Counted from the stretch's first letter, positions 42,809 through 52,114 are shown. The stretch: 64,000 nt of DNA from Paractinoplanes ovalisporus (GCF_016834655.1 NZ_JAENHP010000029.1:59129-123128); one strand, 5' to 3'. Numbers and translations: made by a program. The notes: generated by a model from the sequence alone, not told the origin.

Positions 42809-44300
42809 CCTTGCGGCCGACCGGCACCATCTGGGCCAGCAGCGCGTCCAGCGGCATGCTGGCGAAGCCGATCCGCACGTCACTGGCCCCGTACGGCATC
42901 CAGAAGCGCCCGTCGTGCACGAGCCCGCCGCACGAGTAGAGCACGTTGGGCACGTACCCCTCACGCTCGATCTCGTCCGGGAAGATCAGGCCCTCGGGCA
43001 GATCGGCCAGCACCTTGGCCGGGTCGTCGAGGTCGAGCAGCATCGCGCCGATCGCGTAGCGCCGCATCGGGCCGACGCCGTGGGTGAGCACCAGCCAGCC
43101 GGCCTCGGTCTCGATCGGCGAGCCGCAGTTGCCGACCTGGATCAGGTCCCAGCCCCGGTGCGGCATCAGCAGCGGCGCCGACAGCTGCCAGCGGTGCTGC
43201 TCGTCGCGGACGGCCAGGCCCAGCGTCTCGCCGTCGTTGCGGCAGAGCGCCATCTTCTTGCCGTTGATGTAGCGCGGGAACAGCGCCACGCCCTTGTTGC
43301 GCGCGGCCGGCCCGCTCATCCGGGTCACCTCGAAGTGCCGCAGGTCGCGTGTGAAGATCACCCGCCCGGAGATCTGCCGCCCGTCGTACGCGGTGTAGGT
43401 CGCCTGATAGACGTGGCGGCCGTCCGGGTCGAGCACGCGGACGAACCGGGCGTCCTCCATGCCGTTGCTCTCGGCCGGGGTCGCGGGCCACATGACCCGC
43501 TGGTGCAGCGGCACCGCGCACGGGAACTGCAGCGCGTAGTCCTCGGAGACGATGTGCCGGATCCGGTCGATCGTCTCCTGCGAGTGCGGCCGGGCCAGCA
43601 GCTCACCCGGCACGTGCGAGATGACATCCTCGAACTCGACATCGGTGAACCGCTCGGGCAGCACCGAGACCACGTACGAGGACGCCTCGTTGTCGATCTC
43701 GGCGTCGATCAGCGCCGCGGCCAGCTGGTTCTTCCAGTGCGTGGCGTCGACCCGCTGGCCCACCATGAGCGGGCCGTCGCGGTCCTCCATGCGCAGCTGG
43801 TCGCCCGGCCCGAGCACGGCCGAGCAGAACCCGATGGACGAGATGTGCCCCTCGCCGATCTGGCGCAGACTGATCGCCACCCGCAGCTCGCCCGGCTCGA
43901 GACCGGCCTGGTCGGGGTGCTCGACCATCGAGGGGTTGCACAGCGCGGCCGCCTCGATGGCGAACTCGTGGCTGAAGTACGCGCCGATCAGCGTGCGGGC
44001 GGTCGGCGACAGCTCGATCTCGGGCGGCACCCGGTGCTGCACCAGGTCGTAGTGGTGCTGGAACGTGCCCAGCAGGTCGTGGTGGCGGCCCCCGAAGCGG
44101 GTCAGCACGTCGTCGAGCATGCGGCTGATCTCGTCCTCGTCGAGCTGCATGATGCGCTCGATCAGGCGGCCGGCCCGGTTCTTGACGGTGTGCGAGTCCT
44201 CGCCGGGGACGAACAGCTTGATCACGACGCGCCGGCCGTCCGGCTGCATGACGACGTCGTGCCTGGTGATCATGTCGGATTTGTTCATGGTTGCGGTCAC
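42747..44300 (-). CDS. GH130-family glycoside phosphorylase/hydrolase
   Basis: The 517-residue protein belongs to the beta-mannoside phosphorylase/glycosidase family GH130: GMEDARFVRVLDPDGRHVYQ (catalytic Asp region near 275), ARNKGVALFPRYINGKKMAL, and VLYSCGGLVHDGRFWMPYGA near 470 follow the five-bladed beta-propeller pattern. An N-terminal helical extension of about 200 residues precedes it. The GTG at 44300 overlaps the upstream stop as GTGA and fixes the start. The last 20 residues (Arg/Gly/Ser-rich) overlap the response regulator and may be a non-conserved tail. The substrate is uncertain; mannosides are the family norm. Confidence 0.85.
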   Translation of the reverse strand: MTATMNKSDMITRHDVVMQPDGRRVVIKLFVPGEDSHTVKNRAGRLIERIMQLDEDEISRMLDDVLTRFGGRHHDLLGTFQHHYDLVQHRVPPEIELSPTARTLIGAYFSHEFAIEAAALCNPSMVEHPDQAGLEPGELRVAISLRQIGEGHISSIGFCSAVLGPGDQLRMEDRDGPLMVGQRVDATHWKNQLAAALIDAEIDNEASSYVVSVLPERFTDVEFEDVISHVPGELLARPHSQETIDRIRHIVSEDYALQFPCAVPLHQRVMWPATPAESNGMEDARFVRVLDPDGRHVYQATYTAYDGRQISGRVIFTRDLRHFEVTRMSGPAARNKGVALFPRYINGKKMALCRNDGETLGLAVRDEQHRWQLSAPLLMPHRGWDLIQVGNCGSPIETEAGWLVLTHGVGPMRRYAIGAMLLDLDDPAKVLADLPEGLIFPDEIEREGYVPNVLYSCGGLVHDGRFWMPYGASDVRIGFASMPLDALLAQMVPVGRKVSGRRGQAGRSAPGSSATAS

Positions 44301-45397
44301 GCTAGGCCGCCTGACGGTCGGGTCGCGCTCCGGGTCGCCAGCGTGCGGGCGTGCTGCAGCGTGGAGACGAGCGCGAGGGTGGATTCGGCTCCTTGATTCA
44401 CATTAGGGCCATTTACCGTCAACCCGTCATAACATCCGCCGGTTAGGGGGTCGTACATCGGTTTCCGCCCGTCGTTGTCGCCCAGGAACCACGCGACCGC
44501 CCGGAACAGCTGCTCGTCCCAGCGCTCGTCGCCGGTGACCGCGGCCGCGGTGGCGCAGGCGTCGGCGGTCGCGGCGGCCTCGATCGGCTGCTGGTCGAAG
44601 CGGTGCTTGGGCACCCCGGGCCGCCACCCGCCGACCGGCACGACCGACAGGTGCCCCTCGTTGTCCTGCTCGCGGCAGAGCCAGGCCAGCATCCGCAGGC
44701 CGGCCCGCAGCAGCGGCTCGTCGCCGAGCAGGTCGCCGGCGTCGATCAGCACCTCGGCCAGCGCCGGGTTGGCGTAGGTGAGCTCGGGCTCGGGCCAGAC
44801 CCAGTCCGGCGAGGCGCCCGAGGGCAGCCCGATCACCGTGGCCGCGTCGGCCAGCAGGTCGGCGGCCTCGGTGGCCCGCGGGTCGGCCCGCAGCACCTCG
44901 GCCGCGCCCAGACCGGCGAACGCCATCGCCCGTGACCACGGCGAGCGGGTGCGGCAGCCGATCCGGAACGCGTTGAGCGCCTCCCGCCGGATCCACGGCA
45001 CGGTCGAGCGGCCGGCCGCGGTGCCCAGCCCCCAGAGCGCGCGGCCCCACCAGTCGCCGGTCGACGGTTCGTCCTCCCAGCGCCGCTCGTACGAGAACCG
45101 GTTGCGGAAGCCGCCGTCCGGGCCCGACGCGTGGGTCAGGAACGCCAGGTAGCGCTCGGCCAGCCCGACCAGCTGGATCGTCGGCCGCGGTTCCCGGCAG
45201 ATCTGCAGCAGGCCCCGCGAGACGTCGTCGACGCAGTAGCCGTGCTCGCGCCGCACGATCGCGTTGCGGGCGTGCTCGAGCAGCCCGGTGTCGTCGGAGA
45301 GCCGGACGACGTGCGACCAGTCCGGCGGCGGCGCGTCGGCGAGCTGGATGGGTGGCGGAACGAGTCGGAGCCCACCGGGGGCCTTGGTCGCCGTCAC
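44297..45397 (-). CDS. helical-toroid protein of a glycan cluster, function unknown
   Basis: The 366-residue protein is rich in paired helices with repeated Trp/Gly-containing turns (RREHGYCVDDVSRGLLQICR, GWWGRALWGLG-like segment, AWLCREQDNEGHL, GRKPMYDPLTGGCYDGL). This pattern resembles (alpha/alpha)6-barrel glycosidase or cellobiose-epimerase-type folds. It is fused to or neighbours glycosyltransferases in many genomes, but no named family is certain. The start GTG overlaps the upstream glycosyltransferase stop, and its own stop overlaps the GH130 start, both as GTGA. The three proteins are therefore made together. Confidence 0.75.
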   Translation of the reverse strand: MTATKAPGGLRLVPPPIQLADAPPPDWSHVVRLSDDTGLLEHARNAIVRREHGYCVDDVSRGLLQICREPRPTIQLVGLAERYLAFLTHASGPDGGFRNRFSYERRWEDEPSTGDWWGRALWGLGTAAGRSTVPWIRREALNAFRIGCRTRSPWSRAMAFAGLGAAEVLRADPRATEAADLLADAATVIGLPSGASPDWVWPEPELTYANPALAEVLIDAGDLLGDEPLLRAGLRMLAWLCREQDNEGHLSVVPVGGWRPGVPKHRFDQQPIEAAATADACATAAAVTGDERWDEQLFRAVAWFLGDNDGRKPMYDPLTGGCYDGLTVNGPNVNQGAESTLALVSTLQHARTLATRSATRPSGGLA

Positions 45398-46542
45398 GCC
45401 GGAACCGACGCGGCCAGCGGCGAACGGGCGGCGATCAGGCGTGCGGCCAGGGCCTGGTAGCGGGCGGCCACCGCGGGCCAGCGCAGCGTCGGCCCGCCGG
45501 CCAGGCCGGTCAGGCCCACCGACAGGGCGGGCTCGGCCAGCGCGTGCCGGATCGCCGAGGCCATCGCCTCCGGGTCCTGGTGCGGAACCAGCAGTCCGGG
45601 ACCGTCGGCCAGCAGCTCGACGGCGTGCGGGAATTCGGTGGCGACGACCGGGATACCGGCGCCGACCGCCTCGATCAGCACGCCCGAGGTGACCTGCTCG
45701 GTGGAGTCGTACGGCAGCACCACCACGTCGGCCGAGCGGATCAGCCGGGTCAGGTCGTCCTCCTCCAGATACGCGTCCTCCCAGCGCACCGCGCCGGTCA
45801 CGCCGAGCGAGGCGGCCAGTTCCTTCAGGGAGTCGCGATAGACGTCGCCGAACTGCTCGAGCACCTTCGGGTGGGTGCGACCGGCGACCGTGTAGACCGG
45901 CGCCGGGTCGAGGTCGCCGAGCAGTGCCAGCGCGCGCAGGGCCCATTCGATGCCCTTGCCCGGGCCGAGCAACCCCCAGCTCAGCAGGTGCGGGCGGTCG
46001 TGGTCCTCGCTCGGGCCGGTGCCGCGGCTGCCGGCGCCGTGCGGGATGACCGAGATCTTGCGCGGGTCGACGTCGTATCCGGCGGTCAGCCGCTGGCGGG
46101 CGGTGTCGGTCATGGTGACGACCGCGTCGGCCGTCGCGGCGATCCGTTCGAGCACCTGACGCTGCAACGGGTCGGGCGTGCTGAGCACGGTGTGCAGCAC
46201 GACGATGGAGGGCACCTTCAGCGCGCGCAGCAGGGGGAGCACCTCGTTGCCGGCGTCGCCGGGATAGATCCCGTACTCGTGCTGGACGATCGCCACGTCG
46301 TAGCGGTTGAGCGCGTTGGCCGCCGCCGGCCAGCCACCGGGGGTGTCGGTGTGCCACGTGTGCACGGTTCGCGGCGCGGCCTTGTCCAGTTCGATGCCGC
46401 CGCTGACACTGTCCCCGGCCAGCAGCCGGACGACCCCGGACGGCCCGCCATTGGTCAGATGCGTGGCGAGTGCCGCATTGAAGGTCGCCAAACCGCATTG
46501 GGTCGGCGGGTAGGTGCTCAGAAAACCGTACGTGGCGGGCAT
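45394..46542 (-). CDS. GT4-type glycosyltransferase
   Basis: The 382-residue GT-B protein has an N-terminal acceptor domain (STYPPTQCGLATFNAALATH) and the C-terminal donor-binding motif (EDDLTRLIRSADVVVLPYDS, then GVLIEAVGAGIPVVATEFPH, about 275-310). These are typical of family 4 transferases using nucleotide sugars. The ATG at 46542 follows AAAGG. It is the first gene of the GTGA-coupled trio and follows a second glycosyltransferase after 158 bp. Cytoplasmic synthesis of a mannose- or glucose-containing glycan is likely; the acceptor is unknown. Confidence 0.88.
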   Translation of the reverse strand: MPATYGFLSTYPPTQCGLATFNAALATHLTNGGPSGVVRLLAGDSVSGGIELDKAAPRTVHTWHTDTPGGWPAAANALNRYDVAIVQHEYGIYPGDAGNEVLPLLRALKVPSIVVLHTVLSTPDPLQRQVLERIAATADAVVTMTDTARQRLTAGYDVDPRKISVIPHGAGSRGTGPSEDHDRPHLLSWGLLGPGKGIEWALRALALLGDLDPAPVYTVAGRTHPKVLEQFGDVYRDSLKELAASLGVTGAVRWEDAYLEEDDLTRLIRSADVVVLPYDSTEQVTSGVLIEAVGAGIPVVATEFPHAVELLADGPGLLVPHQDPEAMASAIRHALAEPALSVGLTGLAGGPTLRWPAVAARYQALAARLIAARSPLAASVPA

Positions 46543-46700
46543 GACAAGGCCTTTCTCCTTCGGCGGCTGCCTCCCCGCAGCACGGCTCAGCGCACGCGAA
46601 CGGGCCGGTGGGGGCCGCGCGAAAACGCCATGACGAAACTCCGGGAAATTGCTCCGTTTAACGTGCAATTCACAAAACGACGTTAACAAGAAAGACCTAT

Positions 46701-47702
46701 TCAACTGATGATTTTTCGGTAAATCTCCAGGTAGTTCTCAACCATGCGGTCCCGGGAGAACCGCTCCCGGGCCCGTCGCGCGCAGGCCGTCCGGTCGATT
46801 TTGTGCACCCGGTCGACGGCGACGACCGCCTCGTCCACGTTCTCGACCAGATGCCCGGTCACGCCCTCGTCGACGACTTCGGGCATCGAGCCTTTCCGGA
46901 AGGCGATCACGGGCGTCCCGCAGGCCATCGACTCCACCACCGAGAGCCCGAACGGCTCGGCGAACCGGATCGGGTGCAGCAGCGCCAGCCCGGAAGAGAG
47001 GATGGCGCCGCGCTCGTCCGGCCCGACCGAGCCCAGATAGACGACCCGGTCCCCGTCGATCCGGGGCTCGATCCGCTCGGAGAAGAACGCGCGGTCCTGC
47101 ACGATCCCGCACATGACCAGCCGCCGGCCGGCCCGCCGGGCGATCTCGATGGCCCGGTCGGTGCCCTTGTCGGGGTGGATGCGCCCGAACAGGATCAGGT
47201 CGTCCCCGGCCTCCGCGCGCACCGGCAGCTCGTCCAGGTCGATGCCGTGGTGCACGGTGCCGAGGTATTCGAGGTCGGGGGAGCGGTCGCTGTCCGAGAT
47301 CGAGACGTACGCGGACCGGCCGCGACGGTAGGCGGGCAGGATGTTCGACCCCGAGAAGCCGTGGATCGTCGTCACCATCGGGGCCCGGCACAGCTCCGAG
47401 AAAGCCAGCGGCAGCCAGTCGAGGTGGTTGTGCACGATGTCGAACTCGCCCGAGCGGGCCAGCGCGTGCCCGACGTGCAGCGCCTCCCAGACCCGGCCGT
47501 CGAGGTCGTCGCACTCCTCGTACCCGCCCCGGGCGACGCCGTCGAGGGTGGCCTTGGTGATCGAGTCGAGGGTGGCGAACAGCGTCACGTCGATGCCGCG
47601 TTCCACCAGTCCCTCGGTGATCAGGCTCGTCACGAGTTCCCAGGGGCCGTAATGGCGGGGCGGGGTACGCCAGGCGATCGGCCCCAGCATCGCTACTCTC
47701 AT
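46701..47702 (-). CDS. GT4-type glycosyltransferase
   Basis: The 333-residue GT-B protein has GPIAWRTPPRHYGPWELVTS at the N-terminus (a phosphate-rich-loop-like opening), DIVHNHLDWLPLAFSEL, and the donor site RFAEPFGLSVVESMACGTPV with GKI-like FGRIHPDKGTDRAIEIARRAG near 170. The last is an unusual FGR(I/L)xPDKG variant typical of sucrose-synthase-like GT4 enzymes. It is the promoter-proximal gene of the leftward glycan cluster and divergent from a GH13 enzyme. The intergenic 46543-46700 holds no gene that can be supported. Confidence 0.88.
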   Translation of the reverse strand: MRVAMLGPIAWRTPPRHYGPWELVTSLITEGLVERGIDVTLFATLDSITKATLDGVARGGYEECDDLDGRVWEALHVGHALARSGEFDIVHNHLDWLPLAFSELCRAPMVTTIHGFSGSNILPAYRRGRSAYVSISDSDRSPDLEYLGTVHHGIDLDELPVRAEAGDDLILFGRIHPDKGTDRAIEIARRAGRRLVMCGIVQDRAFFSERIEPRIDGDRVVYLGSVGPDERGAILSSGLALLHPIRFAEPFGLSVVESMACGTPVIAFRKGSMPEVVDEGVTGHLVENVDEAVVAVDRVHKIDRTACARRARERFSRDRMVENYLEIYRKIIS

Positions 47703-47784
47703 GACAAAAGCCGCATTTCCGTAGTTAACACTTGGTTAGTATGCCCAGCCTTTGGACCCGGCGTAATCGTGTTAGAGAAGACCC

Positions 47785-49476
47785 ATGACGGATCTGTGGT
47801 GGAAGAGCGCGGTTGTTTACCAGATCTACCCGCGGAGCTTCGCGGACGCCGACGGCGACGGCATGGGTGATCTGCGGGGAATCATCGACCACCTGGACCA
47901 CCTGTCCGACCTCGGAGTCGACGTCATCTGGTTGTCGCCGATCTATCCCTCGCCGCAGGACGACAACGGTTACGACATCAGCGACTACCAGAACATCGAG
48001 CCGGTCTTCGGCACCCTCGAGATCTTCGACGAGCTGCTGGCCGGGGTGCACGCCCGCGGCATGAAGCTGATCATGGACCTGGTCGTGAACCACTCCTCGG
48101 ACGAGCACCCGTGGTTCGTCGAGAGCCGGTCGAGCAAGGACAGCCCCAAGCGGGACTGGTACTGGTGGCAGCCGGCCCGCGAGGGGATCGAGCCGGGCAC
48201 GCCCGGGGCCGAGCCCACCAACTGGGGATCGGTGTTCGGGGGCTCGGCCTGGGAGCTCGACGAGAAGACCGGCGAGTACTACCTGCACCTGTTCTCGAAG
48301 AAGCAGCCCGACCTCAACTGGGAGAACCCGGAGGTCCGGGAGGCCGTCTACGCGATGATGAACTGGTGGCTCGACCGGGGCATCGACGGCTTCCGGATGG
48401 ACGTCATCAACATGATCTCCAAGGTGGTGCCGCTGCCCGACGGGCGGATGGTCGCCGGTTCCTCGTACGGGGACGGCTCGGCCGGCTTCATCAACGGCCC
48501 CCGGCTGCACGAGTATCTGCAGGAGATGCACGCCAAGGTGTTCGCCGGGCGCGACGCGATGCTGACCGTCGGCGAGATGCCGGGCGTGACCGTGGACGAG
48601 GCGATCCTGTTCACCGACCCCGAGCGGCACGAGGTCGACATGGTCTTCCAGTTCGACCACGTCTGGGCCGACCGGGGCGCCGACCCCTGGCTGCTGGTCC
48701 CGTTGCAGCTCACCAATCTCAAGGCGATCTTCAACCGGTGGCAGGTGGGCCTGGCCGACGTGGGCTGGAACAGCCTCTACTGGAACAACCACGACCAGCC
48801 CCGGGCCGTGTCGCGCTACGGCGACGACAAGCAGTTCCGCACGGAGTCGGCCAAGATGCTCGGCACCGTGCTGCACATGCACCGCGGAACGCCCTACGTC
48901 TATCAGGGCGAAGAGCTGGGCATGACCAACTTCCCCTTCCGGACGATCGGCGACTTCCGTGACATCGAAGCCCTCGGCCAGTACGCACAGGCGATCGACC
49001 AGGAAGGACGTACGCCCGACGAGGTGTTGACCGTGCTGCGCGCCCGGGGCCGGGACAACGCCCGTACGCCCATGCAGTGGGACCCCTCGGCGCACGCCGG
49101 GTTCACCACCGGAACCCCGTGGCTCGCGGTCAACCCGAACTATCCCGAGATCAACGCCGAGGCCGAGCGGGCCGACCCCGACTCGGTCTTCCACTACTAC
49201 CGCAAGCTGATCGAGCTGCGGCACACCGAGCCGGTGGTCGTCGACGGCGACTTCACGCTGGTGCTGCCCAACCACGAGCAGCTGTACGCCTTCACCCGCC
49301 GTCTGGGCGGCACCGAGCTGCTGGTGATCGGCAACTTCTCGGGCGAGACGGTGAAGGCCGACCTCGACGACGACTGGTCGGGCGCCGAGCTGCTGCTGAC
49401 CAACCTGGCCACGGCACCTTCCGATCTCACCTTGGCGCCGTGGCAGGCGGTCGTCTACAAGCGCGTCACGAGCTGA
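47785..49476 (+). CDS. GH13 alpha-glucosidase (oligo-1,6-glucosidase type)
   Basis: The 563-residue cytoplasmic enzyme has the GH13 motifs DLVVNHSSDEHPWF, GIDGFRMDVINMIS (nucleophile Asp near 199), TVGEMPG (acid Glu near 270) and NNHDQPR (Asp). The opening WWKSAVVYQIYPRSFADADGD and the MDVINMISK stretch match alpha-1,6/alpha-1,4 oligosaccharide glucosidases (DexB/MalL type). It is divergent from the glycosyltransferase cluster, with an 82-bp shared promoter region. It is a distinct paralogue of the enzyme at 24233 rather than a recent copy, and ends 11 bp inside the convergent CocE gene. Confidence 0.94.
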   Translation: MTDLWWKSAVVYQIYPRSFADADGDGMGDLRGIIDHLDHLSDLGVDVIWLSPIYPSPQDDNGYDISDYQNIEPVFGTLEIFDELLAGVHARGMKLIMDLVVNHSSDEHPWFVESRSSKDSPKRDWYWWQPAREGIEPGTPGAEPTNWGSVFGGSAWELDEKTGEYYLHLFSKKQPDLNWENPEVREAVYAMMNWWLDRGIDGFRMDVINMISKVVPLPDGRMVAGSSYGDGSAGFINGPRLHEYLQEMHAKVFAGRDAMLTVGEMPGVTVDEAILFTDPERHEVDMVFQFDHVWADRGADPWLLVPLQLTNLKAIFNRWQVGLADVGWNSLYWNNHDQPRAVSRYGDDKQFRTESAKMLGTVLHMHRGTPYVYQGEELGMTNFPFRTIGDFRDIEALGQYAQAIDQEGRTPDEVLTVLRARGRDNARTPMQWDPSAHAGFTTGTPWLAVNPNYPEINAEAERADPDSVFHYYRKLIELRHTEPVVVDGDFTLVLPNHEQLYAFTRRLGGTELLVIGNFSGETVKADLDDDWSGAELLLTNLATAPSDLTLAPWQAVVYKRVTS

Positions 49477-51022
49477 CGGTCAGCGCCAGGGCCGAGCCGG
49501 AGCCGATCGTCGTCTCGGTCGGCTCCAGCCGGGTGGCCCAGCCGGGTTCCTCGCCGGTGCCGTAGTTGCGCAGGAAGCGCGGGTGGGCGCCGCCGCTGAC
49601 CTGCACCCGCAGCCGGTGGCCGGGCCGGAAGACGTGGGCGATGTGGCCCAGGTCGACCGTCACCCGGCCGTCGTCGGCGAACCGGGTCAGCCCGTCGCAG
49701 AGGTTGCGGGACACGCCGGCCGGGTCGACGTCGCAGAGCCGCACGAACAGGTCGCCGCTGACCGCGGTGGTCGAGGCGTCGAGTTCGGCGCGCACCGGGC
49801 CCATCAGGGTCAGCGGCGACTCGACCGGCTCCCCGGTGAACAGCAGCACGTCGGCCCGGCGTTCCAGTTCGGCGTTGTCGACCTGGCCCTGCGACGCCGA
49901 CTGCAGCGCGCCACCGATCGACGGGGTCGGGTCGGCCGGGTCGTAGCGGAACGACCACCCGCGCTCGGCCCGCATCCCGTCCAGAGCGAGAGGCATTTCC
50001 CGTACGCCCGGAGGTGGCCAGTCGGGCAGGTCACGCCACTCGTCCACGCCGCCGACGTGCACGCGCACCCGGTAGGCCGGGGGCTCGCCGCGCAGCCGCC
50101 GCATCGCCTGCGCGATCGTCTCGGCCCAGCCGCGCTCGAGGAAGTTGGTGTGGGTCCACGGGCCGATCAGCAGGTCGACGTCGCGACCGGCGGCCCGCAT
50201 CCGGGTGTACTGCTCGAGCACCTGGCCCGGGCTCAGGTCCCACCAGCCGGTCAGCAGGCTGGTCGGCACCTCCATGGCGCCGGCCACCTTGACCAGCTCG
50301 GTCTCGCGCCAGTGGTCCCGCTCGGGATGGGCCAGCCACTCCTCGAACGCCGGTCGCCGGCCCCCGTAAGCCGACGGATAGGCGTCGAGGAGCGGCCGCC
50401 CGAGCGTGATCTGCCGCATCCGGAACCGCATGCGCAGGGGCCCGGTCATGAATTCCCGGGTGGTGAGCCCGCCCTGCTTGAGGGCGAGACCGCCGACCAG
50501 CGCGCGCTCGAGCCCGAAGGCGCCGCCGGCCCAGAAGAAGTTCTGCGGGTCGGTGTGACCCACCTGCATGACCGCGCCGCGCCACTCGGGCGGTGGGTCG
50601 ACGGCCAGAGCCGCCTGCGTGTACGCCATGTAGCTGGCGCCCACCGTGAACAGGTCGCCGGTGAACCAGTCCTGTTTGCGCAGCCACTCGACGGTGGCCC
50701 GGGCGTCGGCCGTCTCGTGGTGCCAGGCGTGGAACGTGCCGCCCGAGCCGCCGGTCCCGCGCGTGCTCTGCAGCAACACGTGGAAGCCCTGCTCGGCGAA
50801 GCGCACCCCGTAGAAGAGGTTCCAGGGAAAACCGCTTCGCACGTACGGGGCCCGGATGAGCACGGTCGGGCACGGCTCGCCGGTGACCGGGGCGTAGTGG
50901 TCGGTGAGCAACGGGCTTCCGTCGGCGGCCGGCACCCGCTGGGCCGTCTCGCGGTGCACCTCGAAGGGGGCTTTCGGGCCCCGGCGGGCGAGGAGTCGGA
51001 GGGACAGTGGCAGTCTTCGCAT
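49466..51022 (-). CDS. CocE/NonD-family alpha/beta-hydrolase (X-Pro dipeptidyl-peptidase-like)
   Basis: The 518-residue protein has the CocE arrangement: alpha/beta-hydrolase core with PTVLIRAPYVRSGFPWNLFY, the nucleophile elbow TVGASYMAYTQ (Ser near 138), LIGPWTHTNFLERGW (His region) and a C-terminal jelly-roll domain (HIAHVFRPGHRLRVQVSGGA, then NYGTGEEPGWATRLEP). It cleaves an ester or acyl compound; cocaine esterase, X-Pro peptidase and lactone hydrolase are family activities. The start ATG is 51022 after GCGGGGG. It is divergent from a TetR gene that probably controls it. Confidence 0.9.
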   Translation of the reverse strand: MRRLPLSLRLLARRGPKAPFEVHRETAQRVPAADGSPLLTDHYAPVTGEPCPTVLIRAPYVRSGFPWNLFYGVRFAEQGFHVLLQSTRGTGGSGGTFHAWHHETADARATVEWLRKQDWFTGDLFTVGASYMAYTQAALAVDPPPEWRGAVMQVGHTDPQNFFWAGGAFGLERALVGGLALKQGGLTTREFMTGPLRMRFRMRQITLGRPLLDAYPSAYGGRRPAFEEWLAHPERDHWRETELVKVAGAMEVPTSLLTGWWDLSPGQVLEQYTRMRAAGRDVDLLIGPWTHTNFLERGWAETIAQAMRRLRGEPPAYRVRVHVGGVDEWRDLPDWPPPGVREMPLALDGMRAERGWSFRYDPADPTPSIGGALQSASQGQVDNAELERRADVLLFTGEPVESPLTLMGPVRAELDASTTAVSGDLFVRLCDVDPAGVSRNLCDGLTRFADDGRVTVDLGHIAHVFRPGHRLRVQVSGGAHPRFLRNYGTGEEPGWATRLEPTETTIGSGSALALTVSS

Positions 51023-51034
51023 GGCTACCCCCGC

Positions 51035-51059
51035 ATTTATCGTACGTCGTACCGGAAAT
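51035..51059. promoter_or_regulatory. 25-bp palindromic operator between CocE and TetR genes
   Basis: ATTT-N3-GTACG-T-CGTAC-N3-AAAT is a perfect interrupted palindrome centred at 51047 in the 54-bp divergent gap. It overlaps a minus-strand TACGAT that may be the -10 of the hydrolase gene. This is the expected binding site of the adjacent TetR protein. Confidence 0.7.
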
Positions 51060-51076
51060 ACTAGCAGGAGGTATCG

Positions 51077-51709
51077 ATGCCCCGCGGACGCCCGCCGTCG
51101 CACACCCGGGAGCAGGTCGTGGACGCCGCGATCCGGATCGCCGACGCCGAGGGACTGGCCGCGCTCACCATGCGCCGGATCGCCCAGGACATCGGGGCCG
51201 GGGCGATGTCGCTCTACACCTACGTGCCGGACAAGGACCGGCTGCTCGACCTGATGGTCGACCGGGTCGGCGGCGAGCTCGTGCTGCCGGCGGCCACCGG
51301 CGACTGGCGTACCGACCTGATCGCCGTGGCCGGCGCCCAGCGCAAACTGATGCTGGCGCATCCGTGGCTGCCCGCGGCCATCCCCAACCGGCGGCTGACC
51401 GGCCGCAACATGCTCGCCTATCTGGAGAAGGGGCTGGCCGCGCTGGCGCCGACCGGCCTCGACGGGCCGACCAAGATGGAGATCGTGGCGCTCATGACCG
51501 GGTTCGTGGCGTCTTTCGTGACGGCCGAGACGACCCCGGCCACCCCTCAGGAGGATCAGGTCGCCCTGATCGGCGAGGCGGTCGCGAGCGGGGAGTTCCC
51601 CGAGCTGGCGGCGGTCCTGGCCGAGGGTGGCCAGGGCCGCGAACCGGGCTTCGACCGTATCGCCGACTGGACGCTGACCGGCCTGGTGACGCAGGCCCTA
51701 GCTTTTTAG
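51077..51709 (+). CDS. TetR-family regulator, divergent to CocE hydrolase
   Basis: The 210-residue protein has the opening PRGRPPSHTREQVVDAAIRI, a helix-turn-helix ALTMRRIAQDIGAGAMSLYTYVP (about 33-55) of the TetR_C/ActR-like subgroup with MSLYTYVPDK, and a helical effector domain. The ATG follows AGGAGGTATCG. It probably represses the divergent hydrolase gene through the palindrome at 51035. The last 12 bp overlap the convergent VOC gene. Confidence 0.92.
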   Translation: MPRGRPPSHTREQVVDAAIRIADAEGLAALTMRRIAQDIGAGAMSLYTYVPDKDRLLDLMVDRVGGELVLPAATGDWRTDLIAVAGAQRKLMLAHPWLPAAIPNRRLTGRNMLAYLEKGLAALAPTGLDGPTKMEIVALMTGFVASFVTAETTPATPQEDQVALIGEAVASGEFPELAAVLAEGGQGREPGFDRIADWTLTGLVTQALAF

Positions 51710-52063
51710 GCAGATGTCGAACGGCTGGCCGGACGGGTCGAGCAGCACCCGCCAGCGGTCGGGCTGGGGCTGCTCGGCCGGCTTGGTCGCGCCCAGGGCC
51801 AGGGCCTGCTCCTCGCCCTTGTCCAGGTCGTCGACATAGAAGTCGAGGTGGTAGCGCTTGGGTGCGCTCTCGGCGGGCCAGCCCGGGCCCTGATAACCCG
51901 GGACCTGGCCGAACCCGATGCTGGTCGAACCGTCGCCGATCATGGCGTATTCGTCCTGGGCGTGCAGGACCTCCCAGCCGAGCACGCCGGCGTAGAAACG
52001 GGCCAGCCCCGCCGGGTCGGACGCGTCCAGATTGATCATCGCTAACGTGGCGAATCCACTCAT
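51698..52063 (-). CDS. VOC-family (glyoxalase/bleomycin-resistance) protein
   Basis: The 121-residue protein has two beta-alpha-beta-beta-beta modules typical of vicinal-oxygen-chelate proteins: INLDASDPAGLARFYAGVLG at the start of the first and YHLDFYVDDLDKGEEQALAL in the second, ending in LLDPSGQPFDICLK. Metal ligands would be His/Glu-type but are not complete in the visible sequence, so it may bind rather than catalyse. The ATG at 52063 follows GGGAAGGA; the longer start is unsupported. Confidence 0.88.
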   Translation of the reverse strand: MSGFATLAMINLDASDPAGLARFYAGVLGWEVLHAQDEYAMIGDGSTSIGFGQVPGYQGPGWPAESAPKRYHLDFYVDDLDKGEEQALALGATKPAEQPQPDRWRVLLDPSGQPFDICLKS

Positions 52064-52114
52064 GACCGCGATCCTTCCCGGCAAGGCTGACACCTTCTGT
52101 CAGTTACTTCCGAC

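Noticed and set aside
46543..46700. Small gene between the two glycosyltransferases
   Set aside because: The only open frame is an in-frame upstream extension of the next gene without ribosome site; the gap is AT-richer than its surroundings and more likely a promoter.
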